A stretch of 64,000 bases of DNA from Gallionella sp. (GTDB taxonomy: Bacteria; Pseudomonadota; Gammaproteobacteria; Burkholderiales; Gallionellaceae), in NCBI GenBank assembly GCA_003153155.1, contig PLWV01000013.1, positions 277,852-341,851 of the forward strand. Reading direction: 5' to 3'. Under the pieces are notes generated by a model. That model saw only the letters and a program-made list of their open reading frames with translations, was not told the DNA's origin and searched no databases. Of this stretch, positions 47,932 to 57,411 are shown piece after piece; position 1 is the first letter of the stretch, and each line of letters begins with the position of its first letter. The position numbers and the translations under genes were made by a program.

Positions 47932-50556
47932 ATGGCAATTAATTTACTGATCGTCGAATCTCCGGCCAAAGCCAAAACGCTGCAAAAATATCTGGGCAAG
48001 GATTTCGAAATACTTGCCTCGTATGGACACGTGCGCGACCTTATTCCCAAGACCGGCGCAGTCGATACCGAAAACGATTTTGCGATGAAATACGAAACCA
48101 TCGCGCGCAACAGCAAACACATGGACGCGATCGCCAAAGCTGCCGTTACTGCAGATCACATCTATCTGGCACCCGATCCGGATCGCGAGGGAGAAGCGAT
48201 CGCCTGGCACATTTCCGAATTGCTCAAAGCCAAACGCGGCATGAAGAACAAGGACATGCAGCGCGTGGTGTTCTATGAGATCACCCAGTCGGCGGTGCGC
48301 GAAGCGGTCGCTCATCCGCGCGAAATCTCCATTCCCTTGGTGAACGCGCAACAAGCACGCCGCGCGCTGGACTATCTGGTCGGCTTCAATCTGTCGCCGT
48401 TGCTGTGGCGCAAGATCCGTCCCGGACTTTCGGCGGGGCGCGTGCAAAGCCCAGCGCTGCGCATGATCGTCGAACGCGAGCTGGAGATCGAAGCGTTCAA
48501 AAGCCGGGAATACTGGACTGTGCACCTGGACAGCCACAAGGATCACCAGCCGTTCACTGCCAAGCTGTTCCAGTACCAGGGCAAGAAACTCGAACAACTC
48601 AGCATAGCCAGCCAGGCCGAATATGACGCGATTTTCGCCAAGCTCAGCGATGCCAAGCTGCCACCCAAGGTGGTGCGTGTCGAGAAGAAAGCCAAGCAGC
48701 GTTATGCCGCCGCGCCGTTCACCACTTCCACCCTGCAACAGGAAGCGGTGCGCAAACTGGGCATGACCGCCGATCGCACCATGCGCACCGCGCAATCGTT
48801 GTATGAAGGCGTGGACATCGGCGGCCAAGGTGGTGTCGGACAGACCGTCGGTTTGATTTCCTATATGCGTACCGACTCGGTGTCGCTGGCGAAAGAAGCG
48901 GTGCAGGAGATTCGCGATTACATCAAAAGTAATTTTTCCAGCGAATATTTGCCCGGCACCCAGCCGGCCTACAAGAGCAAAACCAAGAACGCGCAGGAGT
49001 CGCACGAAGCGATACGCCCGACCTCGATAGCGCGCACGCCGGACAGCGTGCGCAATCATCTGACTGCCGATCAGGCGCGCCTCTATGAAATGATCTGGAA
49101 GCGCACTCTCGCCTGCCAGATGGCTCCGGCGCGTTTCGACACCGTCAGCCTTGACATCAGGCTGGGCGGCGACAACACGCTGTTCCGCGCCAACGGTCAG
49201 GTGCTGGTGTTCCCCGGTTTCATCGGCGTGTACATGGAAGACGTGGATGACGCGACGGAAGAGGAGGGCGGCAAACTGCCGCCGCTGGCCGAGGGCGATG
49301 TGTTGCCCATTGACAAGTTATATGGTGAACAGCACTTCACCCAACCGCCACCGCGCTTTTCCGAAGCCAGTCTGGTCAAGTCGCTGGAAGAATACGGCAT
49401 CGGTCGGCCGTCCACTTACGCCACCATCATCTCCACGCTGCAAGCCCGCGAATACGCCATTCTGGACAAGAAGCGCTTCGTGCCCACCGATGTCGGTCGT
49501 GTTGTCACGCGTTTCCTTACCGAGCATTTCACCCGCTATGTGGATTACGGTTTCACCGCTCACCTCGAAGATGAACTGGACGAAGTATCCGAAGGCAAGC
49601 GCGACTGGATCGGCGTGATGGGTGAGTTCTGGAAAGGCTTTTCCAAACTTGTCAAAGAAAAAGCCGACATCGACCGCCCGGTCGAATTGCTCGATGAAGC
49701 CTGCCCGGAATGCGGCAAACCCCTCGCCAAAAAGCTCAGCCGCTACGGCAGCTTCATCAGTTGCACCAACTATCCAGAGTGCAAATACAAACGCAGCATC
49801 AGCGGCGAAGCGCAAGACGATGCCTCAGCAAGACTAGAGCTGGGCACACATCCCGACACCCAGCAACCCGTGCTGTTGCTGCGCGGCCCGTATGGTCACT
49901 ACGTGCAACTCGGCGAAGTGGTTGAAGGCGAAAAAGCCAAACCCAAGCGCGTCTCCTGGCCTAAAGAAATGCCGCTCGAACAAGCCGATCTGGCCGGTGC
50001 GCTGAAGCTGCTGTCACTGCCGCGCGAACTCGGCTTGCACCCCGTATCCGGCAAAAAAGTCATCGCCAACATCGGACGCTTTGGCCCCTACATCGGGCAC
50101 GACGGCAAGTTCAAATCCATCCCGCGCGCCGATAGCATCTTCGACATCAGCCTGGATCGCGCCGTGGAATTACTGGCCCAGGCACGGGAAGGCAACACGG
50201 TATTGCGCGTGCTGGGCGATCACCCCGGCGACAAGACCAGCGTGGAAATTTGCAGCGGCCGCTACGGCCCTTACGCCCGCCATGGCAAGATCAACGCCAC
50301 CTTGCCCAAGGACGTTTCACCGGATGCGATCACGCTGGAAGAAGCGCTGGAATTGATCGCAGCCAAGGCGGCGAAGGGCAGCGGGAAAACCAAGGAGCCT
50401 GCGGCCAAAATCACTAAAGCTAAGGCAGCGGCAAAGACCGCTATCACGGCAGCAAAGCCCGCCACCAAGAAAGTTGCTGCCGGGAAGGTGACGAAGCCAG
50501 CCACGAAGAAGGTTGTTGCAGCCAAGAAAACGGTTAACAGCAAAACTAACTCGTAG
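47932..50556 (+). CDS. topA: DNA topoisomerase I
   Basis: This 874-residue type IA enzyme relaxes negative supercoils. The Toprim domain (LLIVESPAKAKTLQ, DPDREGEAIAWH) is followed by the catalytic region with Tyr311 in GLISYMRTDS and by the arch domains. A four-cysteine zinc ribbon (CPECGKPL...CTNYPECKYKR) and further topoisomerase C-terminal repeats follow. The last 50 residues form a Lys/Ala-rich tail (repeated ATKKV and AAK) that would bind DNA. It is the last gene of the dprA-smg-topA group and faces a convergent cytochrome gene. Confidence 0.97.
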   Translation: MAINLLIVESPAKAKTLQKYLGKDFEILASYGHVRDLIPKTGAVDTENDFAMKYETIARNSKHMDAIAKAAVTADHIYLAPDPDREGEAIAWHISELLKAKRGMKNKDMQRVVFYEITQSAVREAVAHPREISIPLVNAQQARRALDYLVGFNLSPLLWRKIRPGLSAGRVQSPALRMIVERELEIEAFKSREYWTVHLDSHKDHQPFTAKLFQYQGKKLEQLSIASQAEYDAIFAKLSDAKLPPKVVRVEKKAKQRYAAAPFTTSTLQQEAVRKLGMTADRTMRTAQSLYEGVDIGGQGGVGQTVGLISYMRTDSVSLAKEAVQEIRDYIKSNFSSEYLPGTQPAYKSKTKNAQESHEAIRPTSIARTPDSVRNHLTADQARLYEMIWKRTLACQMAPARFDTVSLDIRLGGDNTLFRANGQVLVFPGFIGVYMEDVDDATEEEGGKLPPLAEGDVLPIDKLYGEQHFTQPPPRFSEASLVKSLEEYGIGRPSTYATIISTLQAREYAILDKKRFVPTDVGRVVTRFLTEHFTRYVDYGFTAHLEDELDEVSEGKRDWIGVMGEFWKGFSKLVKEKADIDRPVELLDEACPECGKPLAKKLSRYGSFISCTNYPECKYKRSISGEAQDDASARLELGTHPDTQQPVLLLRGPYGHYVQLGEVVEGEKAKPKRVSWPKEMPLEQADLAGALKLLSLPRELGLHPVSGKKVIANIGRFGPYIGHDGKFKSIPRADSIFDISLDRAVELLAQAREGNTVLRVLGDHPGDKTSVEICSGRYGPYARHGKINATLPKDVSPDAITLEEALELIAAKAAKGSGKTKEPAAKITKAKAAAKTAITAAKPATKKVAAGKVTKPATKKVVAAKKTVNSKTNS

Positions 50557-50566
50557 GGCGCCCTAC
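50553..50566. repeat. Perfect 14-base palindrome across the topA stop
   Basis: GTAGGGCGCCCTAC is self-complementary with no loop and includes the topA stop codon. It lies between convergent genes and might help end transcription on both strands, but it lacks a U-tract. Its GTAGGG ends recall those of the compound repeat at 5071-5136. Confidence 0.5.
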
Positions 50567-50578
50567 ACCTTACCCGCG

Positions 50579-51043
50579 TTAACTACCTGCCTTAAGCTGC
50601 CACGCTGCATGGCAAACAACACATTTTGTTAAAGTATTCGATGTCATTTTCAGCAATTCCGCTGCCGGCTTCCCGTCCTCCGCAGCTTTAGCGATTTCAT
50701 CCATCTCGTGGTGAACGCCCATGCCCAGCGCTTTGAATTCGAGAGGCAGTTTAGCCATCAATGCCGGATTGACATCCGCCGTGCCGGCCATGCCCGCTGC
50801 GCGGGCGGCCTTGATGATACGCGGCATATCGCCCTGATTGGCGCCTTCCAAAATACCTTGGGTCGCGGCTAACAGGCCGCGCATTTCAGTCAGCACCAAC
50901 TCACGCTCTCTGGGATGCAACACGATCGCAGTTCTGCCATCTGTACCCGCAACAGTGCTCCCGCGTATGAAGAACCATACAAATACGGCAATGGTGACGA
51001 CCCAGAGGAGCAGGGCAACTTGGGCGAGTTGATTGGTTTTCAT
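50579..51043 (-). CDS. Membrane-anchored cytochrome c'-like protein
   Basis: The 154-residue product has one N-terminal membrane helix (about 8-27), a helical periplasmic region and a single haem-binding motif CVVCH at residues 141-145, nine residues from the end. A C-terminal CxxCH after a helical bundle is the layout of cytochrome c' and c556. It could carry electrons or bind small gases; the sequence does not tell which. It converges with topA. A monocistronic transcript is likely, since the upstream gene on the same strand ends 160 bases away. Confidence 0.75.
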   Translation of the reverse strand: MKTNQLAQVALLLWVVTIAVFVWFFIRGSTVAGTDGRTAIVLHPRERELVLTEMRGLLAATQGILEGANQGDMPRIIKAARAAGMAGTADVNPALMAKLPLEFKALGMGVHHEMDEIAKAAEDGKPAAELLKMTSNTLTKCVVCHAAWQLKAGS

Positions 51044-51204
51044 GGCTTTATTCTACCCGCATTTTTCATCTTGGCGGTTCACTGAAATCAAAGGTCAGTT
51101 ATGCGCTGACACGCACGATGCCCGTCTACCCAATAACCCCCATTTGCCGTCACCGCTGAAAACATCAATATTTAACGTTGCGCGTGTTCAACTTGACGGA
51201 CTGG

Positions 51205-51861
51205 TCAGGCCGCATACCAGAGCACTGCGAAGTAATGGCATGCGGTACCTGTCATCACAAACAGATGCCAGATGAAGTGGCCATAGCGCAGGCGCGAATC
51301 CACCACGAAGAAAACCACACCTGCCGTGTAAGCCACGCCTCCCGCGACCAGCCATAGCAGGCCGGAAACCGGTACGCGGTCATACATCGGATTGGCTGCG
51401 AGCAGAATGAGCCACCCCATGAACAAGTAAAGACCGGTAGAGATGACGGGATGGGACATCCTTACGAACGCCTTCAGTGCCACGCCTGTCAAGGCAAGAC
51501 CCCAGACGAGCCCAAGCAGCGTCCAGCCCCACGCACCGCGAAGCACACCAAGCGTGAATGGTGTGTACGTACCCGCAATGAGGAGAAAGATCGCGGAGTG
51601 TTCGATGATCTGAAACACACGCTTGGCTTTGCCTGCCGGTAGCGCGTGATAGATGGCGGAGGAAAGGTAAAGCAGCACCATGGTAGTGGCAAAAATACTC
51701 GCGCCGACAATGGATCCCGCATCTCCGTGCCGTACTGCATACATGACGAGAAACGGGGTTCCCACGAGCGCCGCGATCAGCCCGATACCGTGGCTGATAC
51801 TGTTCGCGATTTCTTCACCTCGTGACTGCTCACGCAGGGGCATTGCAAGCGATGTGCTCAT
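51205..51861 (-). CDS. Hemolysin III / YqfA-family membrane protein
   Basis: The 218-residue product has seven membrane helices and the family signatures EEIANSISHGIG, SSAIYHALP, FLLIAGTYTPF and the final HFIWHLFVMTGTACHYFAV. Conserved His, Ser and Asp residues of the PAQR/hemolysin III superfamily are present and may form a metal-dependent hydrolase site. Despite the name, bacterial YqfA proteins are not generally toxins. A cluster of TAACCAG modules lies upstream. Confidence 0.87.
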   Translation of the reverse strand: MSTSLAMPLREQSRGEEIANSISHGIGLIAALVGTPFLVMYAVRHGDAGSIVGASIFATTMVLLYLSSAIYHALPAGKAKRVFQIIEHSAIFLLIAGTYTPFTLGVLRGAWGWTLLGLVWGLALTGVALKAFVRMSHPVISTGLYLFMGWLILLAANPMYDRVPVSGLLWLVAGGVAYTAGVVFFVVDSRLRYGHFIWHLFVMTGTACHYFAVLWYAA

Positions 51862-52163
51862 GACATTCCATCCGGCGACCGAACATTAGAATGTAGCCGC
51901 GCCGCATATGGTGGATATGTAAGCAAGAAATTTTTTACGCAACGCAACATAACCAGCCACTTGGTTGCCGTTTTTTGGCGACTTATAACCAGCCACTTGG
52001 TTGTCGTTCTTTGACAACCTAGTGGAATGGCTAGGAGTTTCATCAGTGGAATGGCTATAACCAACCACTTGGCAACCGTCTTCTGGTTGCCTAGTGGGAT
52101 GGCTAGTTGTTTCACCAGTAGTTCCATCAATTGGAATGAAATGTGGATTTTTAGAAGCTCCTT
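51862..52163. repeat. Tandem array of TAACCAG modules (locus f) in a 313-bp intergenic region
   Basis: A truncated module (51949-51984) is followed by two complete ones (51985-52049 and 52057-52120). The left flank (51895-51948) matches the interior of element e over about 45 bases, and the right flank matches its terminus (TGGATTTTTAGAAGCTCC). Locus f is thus an e-type element that lost one end and gained extra modules. Full modules f2 and f3 have stems with exchanged inner halves (GGTTGTC/GACAACC and GGCAACC/GGTTGCC). No gene is present. Confidence 0.82.
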
Positions 52164-52192
52164 AAAAAGTCAGTTCAGCTTCGACTGACTTT
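52164..52192 (-). terminator. Intrinsic terminator overlapping the tetR stop codon
   Basis: AAAGTCAGT (52166-52174) pairs perfectly with ACTGACTTT (52184-52192); on the minus strand the stem is followed by TTTTTAAGG. The tetR stop codon (52175-52177) lies in the 9-base loop, so the terminator stem is built partly from the last codons of the gene. Confidence 0.7.
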
Positions 52193-52834
52193 GTCGAGAT
52201 GCTTGATCCCCGCCAGCGAAAATTCCGCGATGTGCTCACCGATCGCTTCGATTTCCTTGCGGTCGTAGCGCAACTTGGGATGCAGGCGCTGCAACACTGG
52301 ATGCGAATGGCGGTAGAACAAACATTGTCCGACGATGCTGTGCACGCAGCGGCGCAGTTCGGCCTCGCCGACTTTATCACCGACGATCTCACGCACCAGT
52401 TTGCCTAAAAACTCATGCAGGGGAGCAATGGCTTCACGCACGATTTTGTCCAGCGCGGGGGTGGGGTCGGCCAGCTCGCGCGCCATGATCCGGCATTGCG
52501 AGGAAGGATTTTTTTCATCCAGCAGCATCAGCATGAAATCGCATAGGAACATGCGTAAACGTATCTTGGGGCATTCGGCTGCCTCAACATTGGCTTTCTG
52601 CAACGCCGCAAGCTGCGCAAAGTTCAACGCTTCGGCAAGCAGGCCATCCTTGCTGCCGAAGTGATAATTCACCGCTGCAACGTTCGCCTCTGCGCGGCGA
52701 CAGATCTCGCGCACTGTCGCCCCCTGAAAACTGTGTTGCGAAAAGACCTCGCGCGCCGCATCCAGCAAACGCATGCGCGTTTGCTCGCTGGCGGTTTTGA
52801 TTTCCACTTCTTTGATTTCCACTTCAGTCATCAT
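52175..52834 (-). CDS. TetR-family regulator (CecR-like C-terminal domain), probable repressor of the efflux operon
   Basis: The 219-residue product has a TetR helix-turn-helix (TRMRLLDAAREVFSQHSFQGATVREICRRAEAN, here near residues 18-50, followed by AAVNYHFGSKDGLL) and a ligand-binding domain of the YbiH/CecR (DUF1956) type. It overlaps the outer-membrane gene by 4 bases (ATGA), so it is co-translated as the last gene of the RND operon. It probably represses the operon through the palindrome upstream of the first gene (58822-58837) and is released by a substrate of the pump. Confidence 0.88.
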   Translation of the reverse strand: MMTEVEIKEVEIKTASEQTRMRLLDAAREVFSQHSFQGATVREICRRAEANVAAVNYHFGSKDGLLAEALNFAQLAALQKANVEAAECPKIRLRMFLCDFMLMLLDEKNPSSQCRIMARELADPTPALDKIVREAIAPLHEFLGKLVREIVGDKVGEAELRRCVHSIVGQCLFYRHSHPVLQRLHPKLRYDRKEIEAIGEHIAEFSLAGIKHLDKVSRS

Positions 52835-54276
52835 TCTCTTGTGACCTTCTGTGTTGTTCTATCTGCCGAATCATTGCTTTCACCCGCCAATGCCTTATAA
52901 AGTTGCGTCGCCGCGCTAAACCACGCACGCCGCACCTGTATCGCCCCCTGCTCGGCGGCAAAGGATTCACGTTGCGCATCCAGCACCTCGAGATGGCTGA
53001 CAATGCCCGCTTGATAGCGCGCCTCAACCAGGCGCAACAGATGGTTCTGCGCTTCGGCATTGGCTTGTTGTGCGGCAAGTTGCTCGGCGAGTTTGTCACG
53101 CGCACTCAGCAGATCCGCCACTTCGCGGAACGCTTGCTGGATAGTTTTTTCATACTCGGCAACAGCGATCACCTTGCGTGCCTTGGCGATATCCACGTTG
53201 GCGGAATTGCGTCCGGCATCGAACAACGGCAGGATGATAGAGGGCTGAAAACTCCACGCGCCGCTACCCGCAGCGAACAGTCCGGACAAGCTGCCGCTGG
53301 CCGTGCCCGCGCTGCCGGTCAATGCAATGCGCGGCAGGAAGGCGGCGCGTGCCGCTCCGATATTGGCATTCGCGGCGATCAATTGTTGCTCGGCAGCCAA
53401 CACGTCGGGGCGCTGCAACAACACCTCGGCAGGCAAACCGGCAAACAGATCAGAACTTATGCCCTGCTCGGCGAGGCTGCGTCCGGCGGGCAAATCTTTC
53501 ATCTCCGCCATCGATTGCCCCAGCAACAGGTTGAGCAAATTTTCTGCGGCGGCTTGTTGCTGTTCCAGATTCGCCAGTTCAGCCACCGCGGCTTGATATG
53601 ACCCTTCCGCCTGCAACCAATCCGAATCGGTGGACACGCCAGACTCACGACGGCGCGCTAGCAAGTCCCTGGTTTCGGCGCGCGCTTTGACGGTTGTGAC
53701 AGCAAGCTGGGTGCGTTCGCGCATTTCCAGCAACGACAAGTAGGCGTTTGCCACGTCGGCGATCAGCGACAGGCGAAACGCGCGTTGCGCGGATTCGGTG
53801 GCGAGATAACTGGCCTTGGCGGACGCACTCAGACTGCTGACCCGCCCCCAGAAATCCAGCTCGTATGTCAACAGATTCACGCCCACGTCATAACGCTGTA
53901 TGCTCAGCGCGCTGCCGGTAACAGACGCACTGGCCGGGGTCAGCGAGGCATTCCGTGTCGCTGCCAGATTCACATTAGGGAAACGATCGGCCCGCTGTAT
54001 GCCATATTGCGCGCGGGCTTCAGCGATGCGCTCAGTAGCGATGCGCAGATCGCGATTGTTCTCCAGCGCGGCGGCGATCAACGCTTGCAAACGCGGGTCG
54101 GGGAAATAATGCTGCCAGTCGGCAAGTGCAAGCCCGGTGGTGGCTTTCAACTTCACGCTGTCCGGCCATGCAGCGGGTACCGGCGCGCTGGGCCGTTCAT
54201 AGTTAGGCATCAATGAACAGCCGCCCAGCACCGCCGCCAGAATAATCGGCGTTGATTTTTTGTATTGATTAGTCAT
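52831..54276 (-). CDS. RND efflux outer-membrane lipoprotein (NodT/OprM family)
   Basis: The 481-residue product has a lipoprotein signal (LGGC, lipidated Cys20) followed by two repeats of the outer-membrane-factor fold (about 50-260 and 270-465), with conserved elements WQHYFPDPRLQALIAAALENN, the DFWGRVSS motif and RPDVLAAEQQL. It forms the trimeric channel across the outer membrane and periplasm. The start at 54276 overlaps the RND gene by 8 bases and has GGAG upstream; the longer open frame lies inside the RND gene. Confidence 0.93.
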   Translation of the reverse strand: MTNQYKKSTPIILAAVLGGCSLMPNYERPSAPVPAAWPDSVKLKATTGLALADWQHYFPDPRLQALIAAALENNRDLRIATERIAEARAQYGIQRADRFPNVNLAATRNASLTPASASVTGSALSIQRYDVGVNLLTYELDFWGRVSSLSASAKASYLATESAQRAFRLSLIADVANAYLSLLEMRERTQLAVTTVKARAETRDLLARRRESGVSTDSDWLQAEGSYQAAVAELANLEQQQAAAENLLNLLLGQSMAEMKDLPAGRSLAEQGISSDLFAGLPAEVLLQRPDVLAAEQQLIAANANIGAARAAFLPRIALTGSAGTASGSLSGLFAAGSGAWSFQPSIILPLFDAGRNSANVDIAKARKVIAVAEYEKTIQQAFREVADLLSARDKLAEQLAAQQANAEAQNHLLRLVEARYQAGIVSHLEVLDAQRESFAAEQGAIQVRRAWFSAATQLYKALAGESNDSADRTTQKVTRE

Positions 54277-57200
54277 GCTGGCTCTCCTCGTGTACAGCGA
54301 TCTTCCGCGCTTTTCCCGGGAAGATGCGGCGGACGACCACATAGAAAACCGGCACAAAAAACACTGCCAGTACTGTCGCGGCAATCATGCCGCCCATCAC
54401 GCCGGTGCCGATGGCATGACGCCCATTCGCGCCCGCGCCGGTGGAAATGGCCAGTGGCATGACGCCCAGAACAAAGGCGATAGAGGTCATCAGAATGGGA
54501 CGGAACCTCAGGCGGCAAGCTTCCAGCGTGGCATCGACCAGATCGTGCCCCTTATCCTGCAAGTCGCGGGCGAACTGAATAATCAAAATCGCATTCTTTG
54601 CCGCAAGTCCGATGATGACGATCAGCCCGACCTTGAAGTAAACATCGTTGGGCAAGCCGCGTAGCGTGACAGCGGCCAGCGCGCCCAGAATGCCGATGGG
54701 CACCACCAGAATCACGGCGACCGGAATGGACCAGCTCTCATACAGCGCGGCCAGGCACAGGAACACTGCAATCACCGAAAGGCCAAACAGGAATGGCGCC
54801 TGGCTGCCGGAAAGCCGCTCCTCGCTGGATGTTCCGGACCATTCGAAGCCGAAGCCGGGCGGCAATTTCGACGCTACTTCTTCCATCGCCGCCAATGCCT
54901 CGCCGCTGCTGCGGCCGGGCGCCGGGCCGCCGGAAATCTTCATGGACGGCAAGCCGTTGAAACGATCCAGCTTCGGCAAATCCACGACCCAGCGCGGCGT
55001 GGCGATTTCAGACAGCGGCACCATCCCGCCCTGCGCATTCCGCACCGGTATCCGCATTATCTGCTCCGACGTGGTGCGGTTGTCCGCCTCCGCCTGCATC
55101 TGCACCCTCAGGATGCGGCCCTGCCGCACGAAGTCGTTGATGTAGGCCACGCCGAGCGCCGACTGCAAGGTTTCGTTCAGGTCGGCGATGTCTATGCCCA
55201 ATGCCCGCGCTTTCAGGCGGTCAATGTCTATCTGGAGTTGCGGCCCCGGCTCCTGCCCTTCCGGTCGCACGCCCATCAGCGCGGGGTGTTTACTTGCGAT
55301 ACCCAGCGCCATGTTGCGCGCTTCGAGCAGCTTGTCCCGCCCTTGACCGGAACGGTCTTGCAAGCGGAAATCGAAGCCGCCGACAGCCGCCAGTTCGGGA
55401 ATCGGCGGCACGTTGACGGCGAAAATCATCGCCTGCTTGATGCGGAACAACGCCATGTTGGCGCGCTTCACCAGCGAAGGCGCCGAATTGTCCGGACTGG
55501 GCCGCTCATCCCATTCCTTCAGGCGGACGAAAGCAGTCGCGGCGTTCTGTCCACGGCCAAAGAAAGAAAATCCGAGCACGCCGATGACGTGCGCCACCTC
55601 GGGCTGCTTGAGATAGAACTGTTCCACTTCCGACAGCACTTCCTGTGAGCGCTCCCGAGTGGCACCCGGCGGCAACTGAATCAGGCTGATGAAATAACCC
55701 TGATCCTCATCCGGCAGGAAGCTGGTCGGCAGATGCACGAACAGCCAGCCCACGACTCCCAGGAGTCCCGCGTAGAGCACCAGATAGCGGCCGGTGCGCT
55801 TCAACACGCCACCTACCCCGGACTTGTAACGCTGGGTAGTTCTGGTGAAGAAACGATTGAACCAGCCGAGCAAACCCTTTGTCGGCACTATTTCATGGCC
55901 GGGAGAGTTTTTTAACAGCGTAGCGCACAGCGCCGGTGTCAGGGACAACGCCATCAGCACCGAGAACAGGATGGTCATGATCAGCGTGACCGCGAACTGG
56001 CGATAGATCGCACCCACGGAACCACCGAAGAAAGTCATCGGGATGAATACGGAGCACAGCACCAGCGTAATGGCGATGATGGCGCCGAATATCTGCCCCA
56101 TCGCCTTGCGTGTTGCTTCACGCGGCGCGAGGCCTTCTTCGGTCATGATGCGTTCCACGTTCTCCACTACCACGATGGCATCATCCACCACGATGCCGAC
56201 GGCCAGCACCATGGCAAACAGCGTCAGGGTGTTGATCGAATAGCCGACAGTATACAAACCCACCAGCCCGCCGATCAGCGCGACCGGCACGACGATGGCG
56301 GGAATGAAGGTGGCGCGCAGGTTTCCCAGGAACAGGTAGATGACCAGGAATACCAGTAACATGGCTTCCGCCAGCGTCTTCACCACTTCGCTTATCGAGA
56401 TTTCGACAAACTTGGAAGTGTCGTAAGGCACTAACCAGTCCACCCCTTTGGGGAAGAATTTTGCCAGTTCCGTCATCTTGGCCTTGACCGCCTTGGCGGT
56501 ATCCAGCGCGTTGGCCGAAGGCGTCAGGCGGATCGCGATGGCTGCGGCAGGCTGTCCGTCGATGCGCGCAGCAATGGAATAATCCTGCGCCCCCAGTTCC
56601 ACCCGCGCCACATCCTTGACCCGCACCGAGGAACCATCCGGATTGGCTCGCACGATGATGTTGCCGAATTCTTCCGGCGTGGACAAGCGGCTTTTTGTGA
56701 CGATAACCGCATTCAACTGCTGGCCGGGCGCCGCAGGCAATTGGCCGAGTTCGCCAATGGCGAGCTGCGTATTCTGGGCGCGCACGGCCTTGGTGACATC
56801 GCCGGGCGAGAGGTTGTAGGCATGAAGCTGATCCGGCTTCAGCCACAGCCGCATCGAGTATTCGGTGCCAAACAACAGCGCCTCGCCCACGCCCGGCACG
56901 CGGCGGATGTTCTCCAGCAGGTTGGCTGCGGTGTAGCTGCCGAGTGCCACACTGTCGCGGCTCTTGTCCGGCGAAATGAGCGCGATGAACATCAAATAAT
57001 TCCGCGCCGACTTCGCCACGGTTACGCCCACGCGGCGCACATCATCCGGCAGGCGCGCTTCGGCGCGCTTGACGCGATTTTGTGTTTCGACAGAAGCGAC
57101 ATCCAGATTGGTGCCCGCTTCGAAAGTCAGTGTGATGGTCCCGATGCCCAGTTCGGAGGACGAGTCCATGGAGAGCAAATGCTCGATGCCGTTCAATTCC

Positions 57201-57403
57201 TGCTCGATCAGGGCGACAGCGGTTTCCTCCACCACCTGCGCCGAAGCGCCGGGATAGTAGAGCGTAATAGACAGGGCCGGTGGAGCCACCGCCGGATAAG
57301 CTGCGACCGGCAGGTTGCGCAGGGCCAGCCCGCCGCAAAGCAAAATGATGAGCGCGATGACCCAAGCGAAAATCGGACGGTCAATAAAAAATTTTGCGAA
57401 CAT
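54269..57403 (-). CDS. RND multidrug efflux pump, HAE1 family
   Basis: The 1044-residue inner-membrane pump has twelve membrane helices in two repeats with two large periplasmic loops. Proton-relay aspartates in helix 4 appear in GIVVDDAIVVVENVER. Other marks of the AcrB/MexB family are the N-terminal FFIDRPIFAWVIALII, the PLSEIATP region and GLAAKNAILIIQFA. Its length and the absence of metal-transport signatures argue for organic substrates (drugs, dyes, solvents) rather than metals. It lies between the membrane-fusion gene (8 bases upstream) and the outer-membrane gene (8-base overlap). Confidence 0.95.
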   Translation of the reverse strand: MFAKFFIDRPIFAWVIALIILLCGGLALRNLPVAAYPAVAPPALSITLYYPGASAQVVEETAVALIEQELNGIEHLLSMDSSSELGIGTITLTFEAGTNLDVASVETQNRVKRAEARLPDDVRRVGVTVAKSARNYLMFIALISPDKSRDSVALGSYTAANLLENIRRVPGVGEALLFGTEYSMRLWLKPDQLHAYNLSPGDVTKAVRAQNTQLAIGELGQLPAAPGQQLNAVIVTKSRLSTPEEFGNIIVRANPDGSSVRVKDVARVELGAQDYSIAARIDGQPAAAIAIRLTPSANALDTAKAVKAKMTELAKFFPKGVDWLVPYDTSKFVEISISEVVKTLAEAMLLVFLVIYLFLGNLRATFIPAIVVPVALIGGLVGLYTVGYSINTLTLFAMVLAVGIVVDDAIVVVENVERIMTEEGLAPREATRKAMGQIFGAIIAITLVLCSVFIPMTFFGGSVGAIYRQFAVTLIMTILFSVLMALSLTPALCATLLKNSPGHEIVPTKGLLGWFNRFFTRTTQRYKSGVGGVLKRTGRYLVLYAGLLGVVGWLFVHLPTSFLPDEDQGYFISLIQLPPGATRERSQEVLSEVEQFYLKQPEVAHVIGVLGFSFFGRGQNAATAFVRLKEWDERPSPDNSAPSLVKRANMALFRIKQAMIFAVNVPPIPELAAVGGFDFRLQDRSGQGRDKLLEARNMALGIASKHPALMGVRPEGQEPGPQLQIDIDRLKARALGIDIADLNETLQSALGVAYINDFVRQGRILRVQMQAEADNRTTSEQIMRIPVRNAQGGMVPLSEIATPRWVVDLPKLDRFNGLPSMKISGGPAPGRSSGEALAAMEEVASKLPPGFGFEWSGTSSEERLSGSQAPFLFGLSVIAVFLCLAALYESWSIPVAVILVVPIGILGALAAVTLRGLPNDVYFKVGLIVIIGLAAKNAILIIQFARDLQDKGHDLVDATLEACRLRFRPILMTSIAFVLGVMPLAISTGAGANGRHAIGTGVMGGMIAATVLAVFFVPVFYVVVRRIFPGKARKIAVHEESQHD

Positions 57404-57411
57404 GGCCGGCC

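Noticed and set aside
47944..49059. 371-codon minus-strand frame opposite topA
   Set aside because: Antisense shadow of a strongly conserved gene, with no recognisable domain.
51949..52120. Tandem modules considered as a CRISPR array
   Set aside because: Only two to three imperfect units are present, the intervals are not spacers of constant length, and units also occur singly elsewhere.
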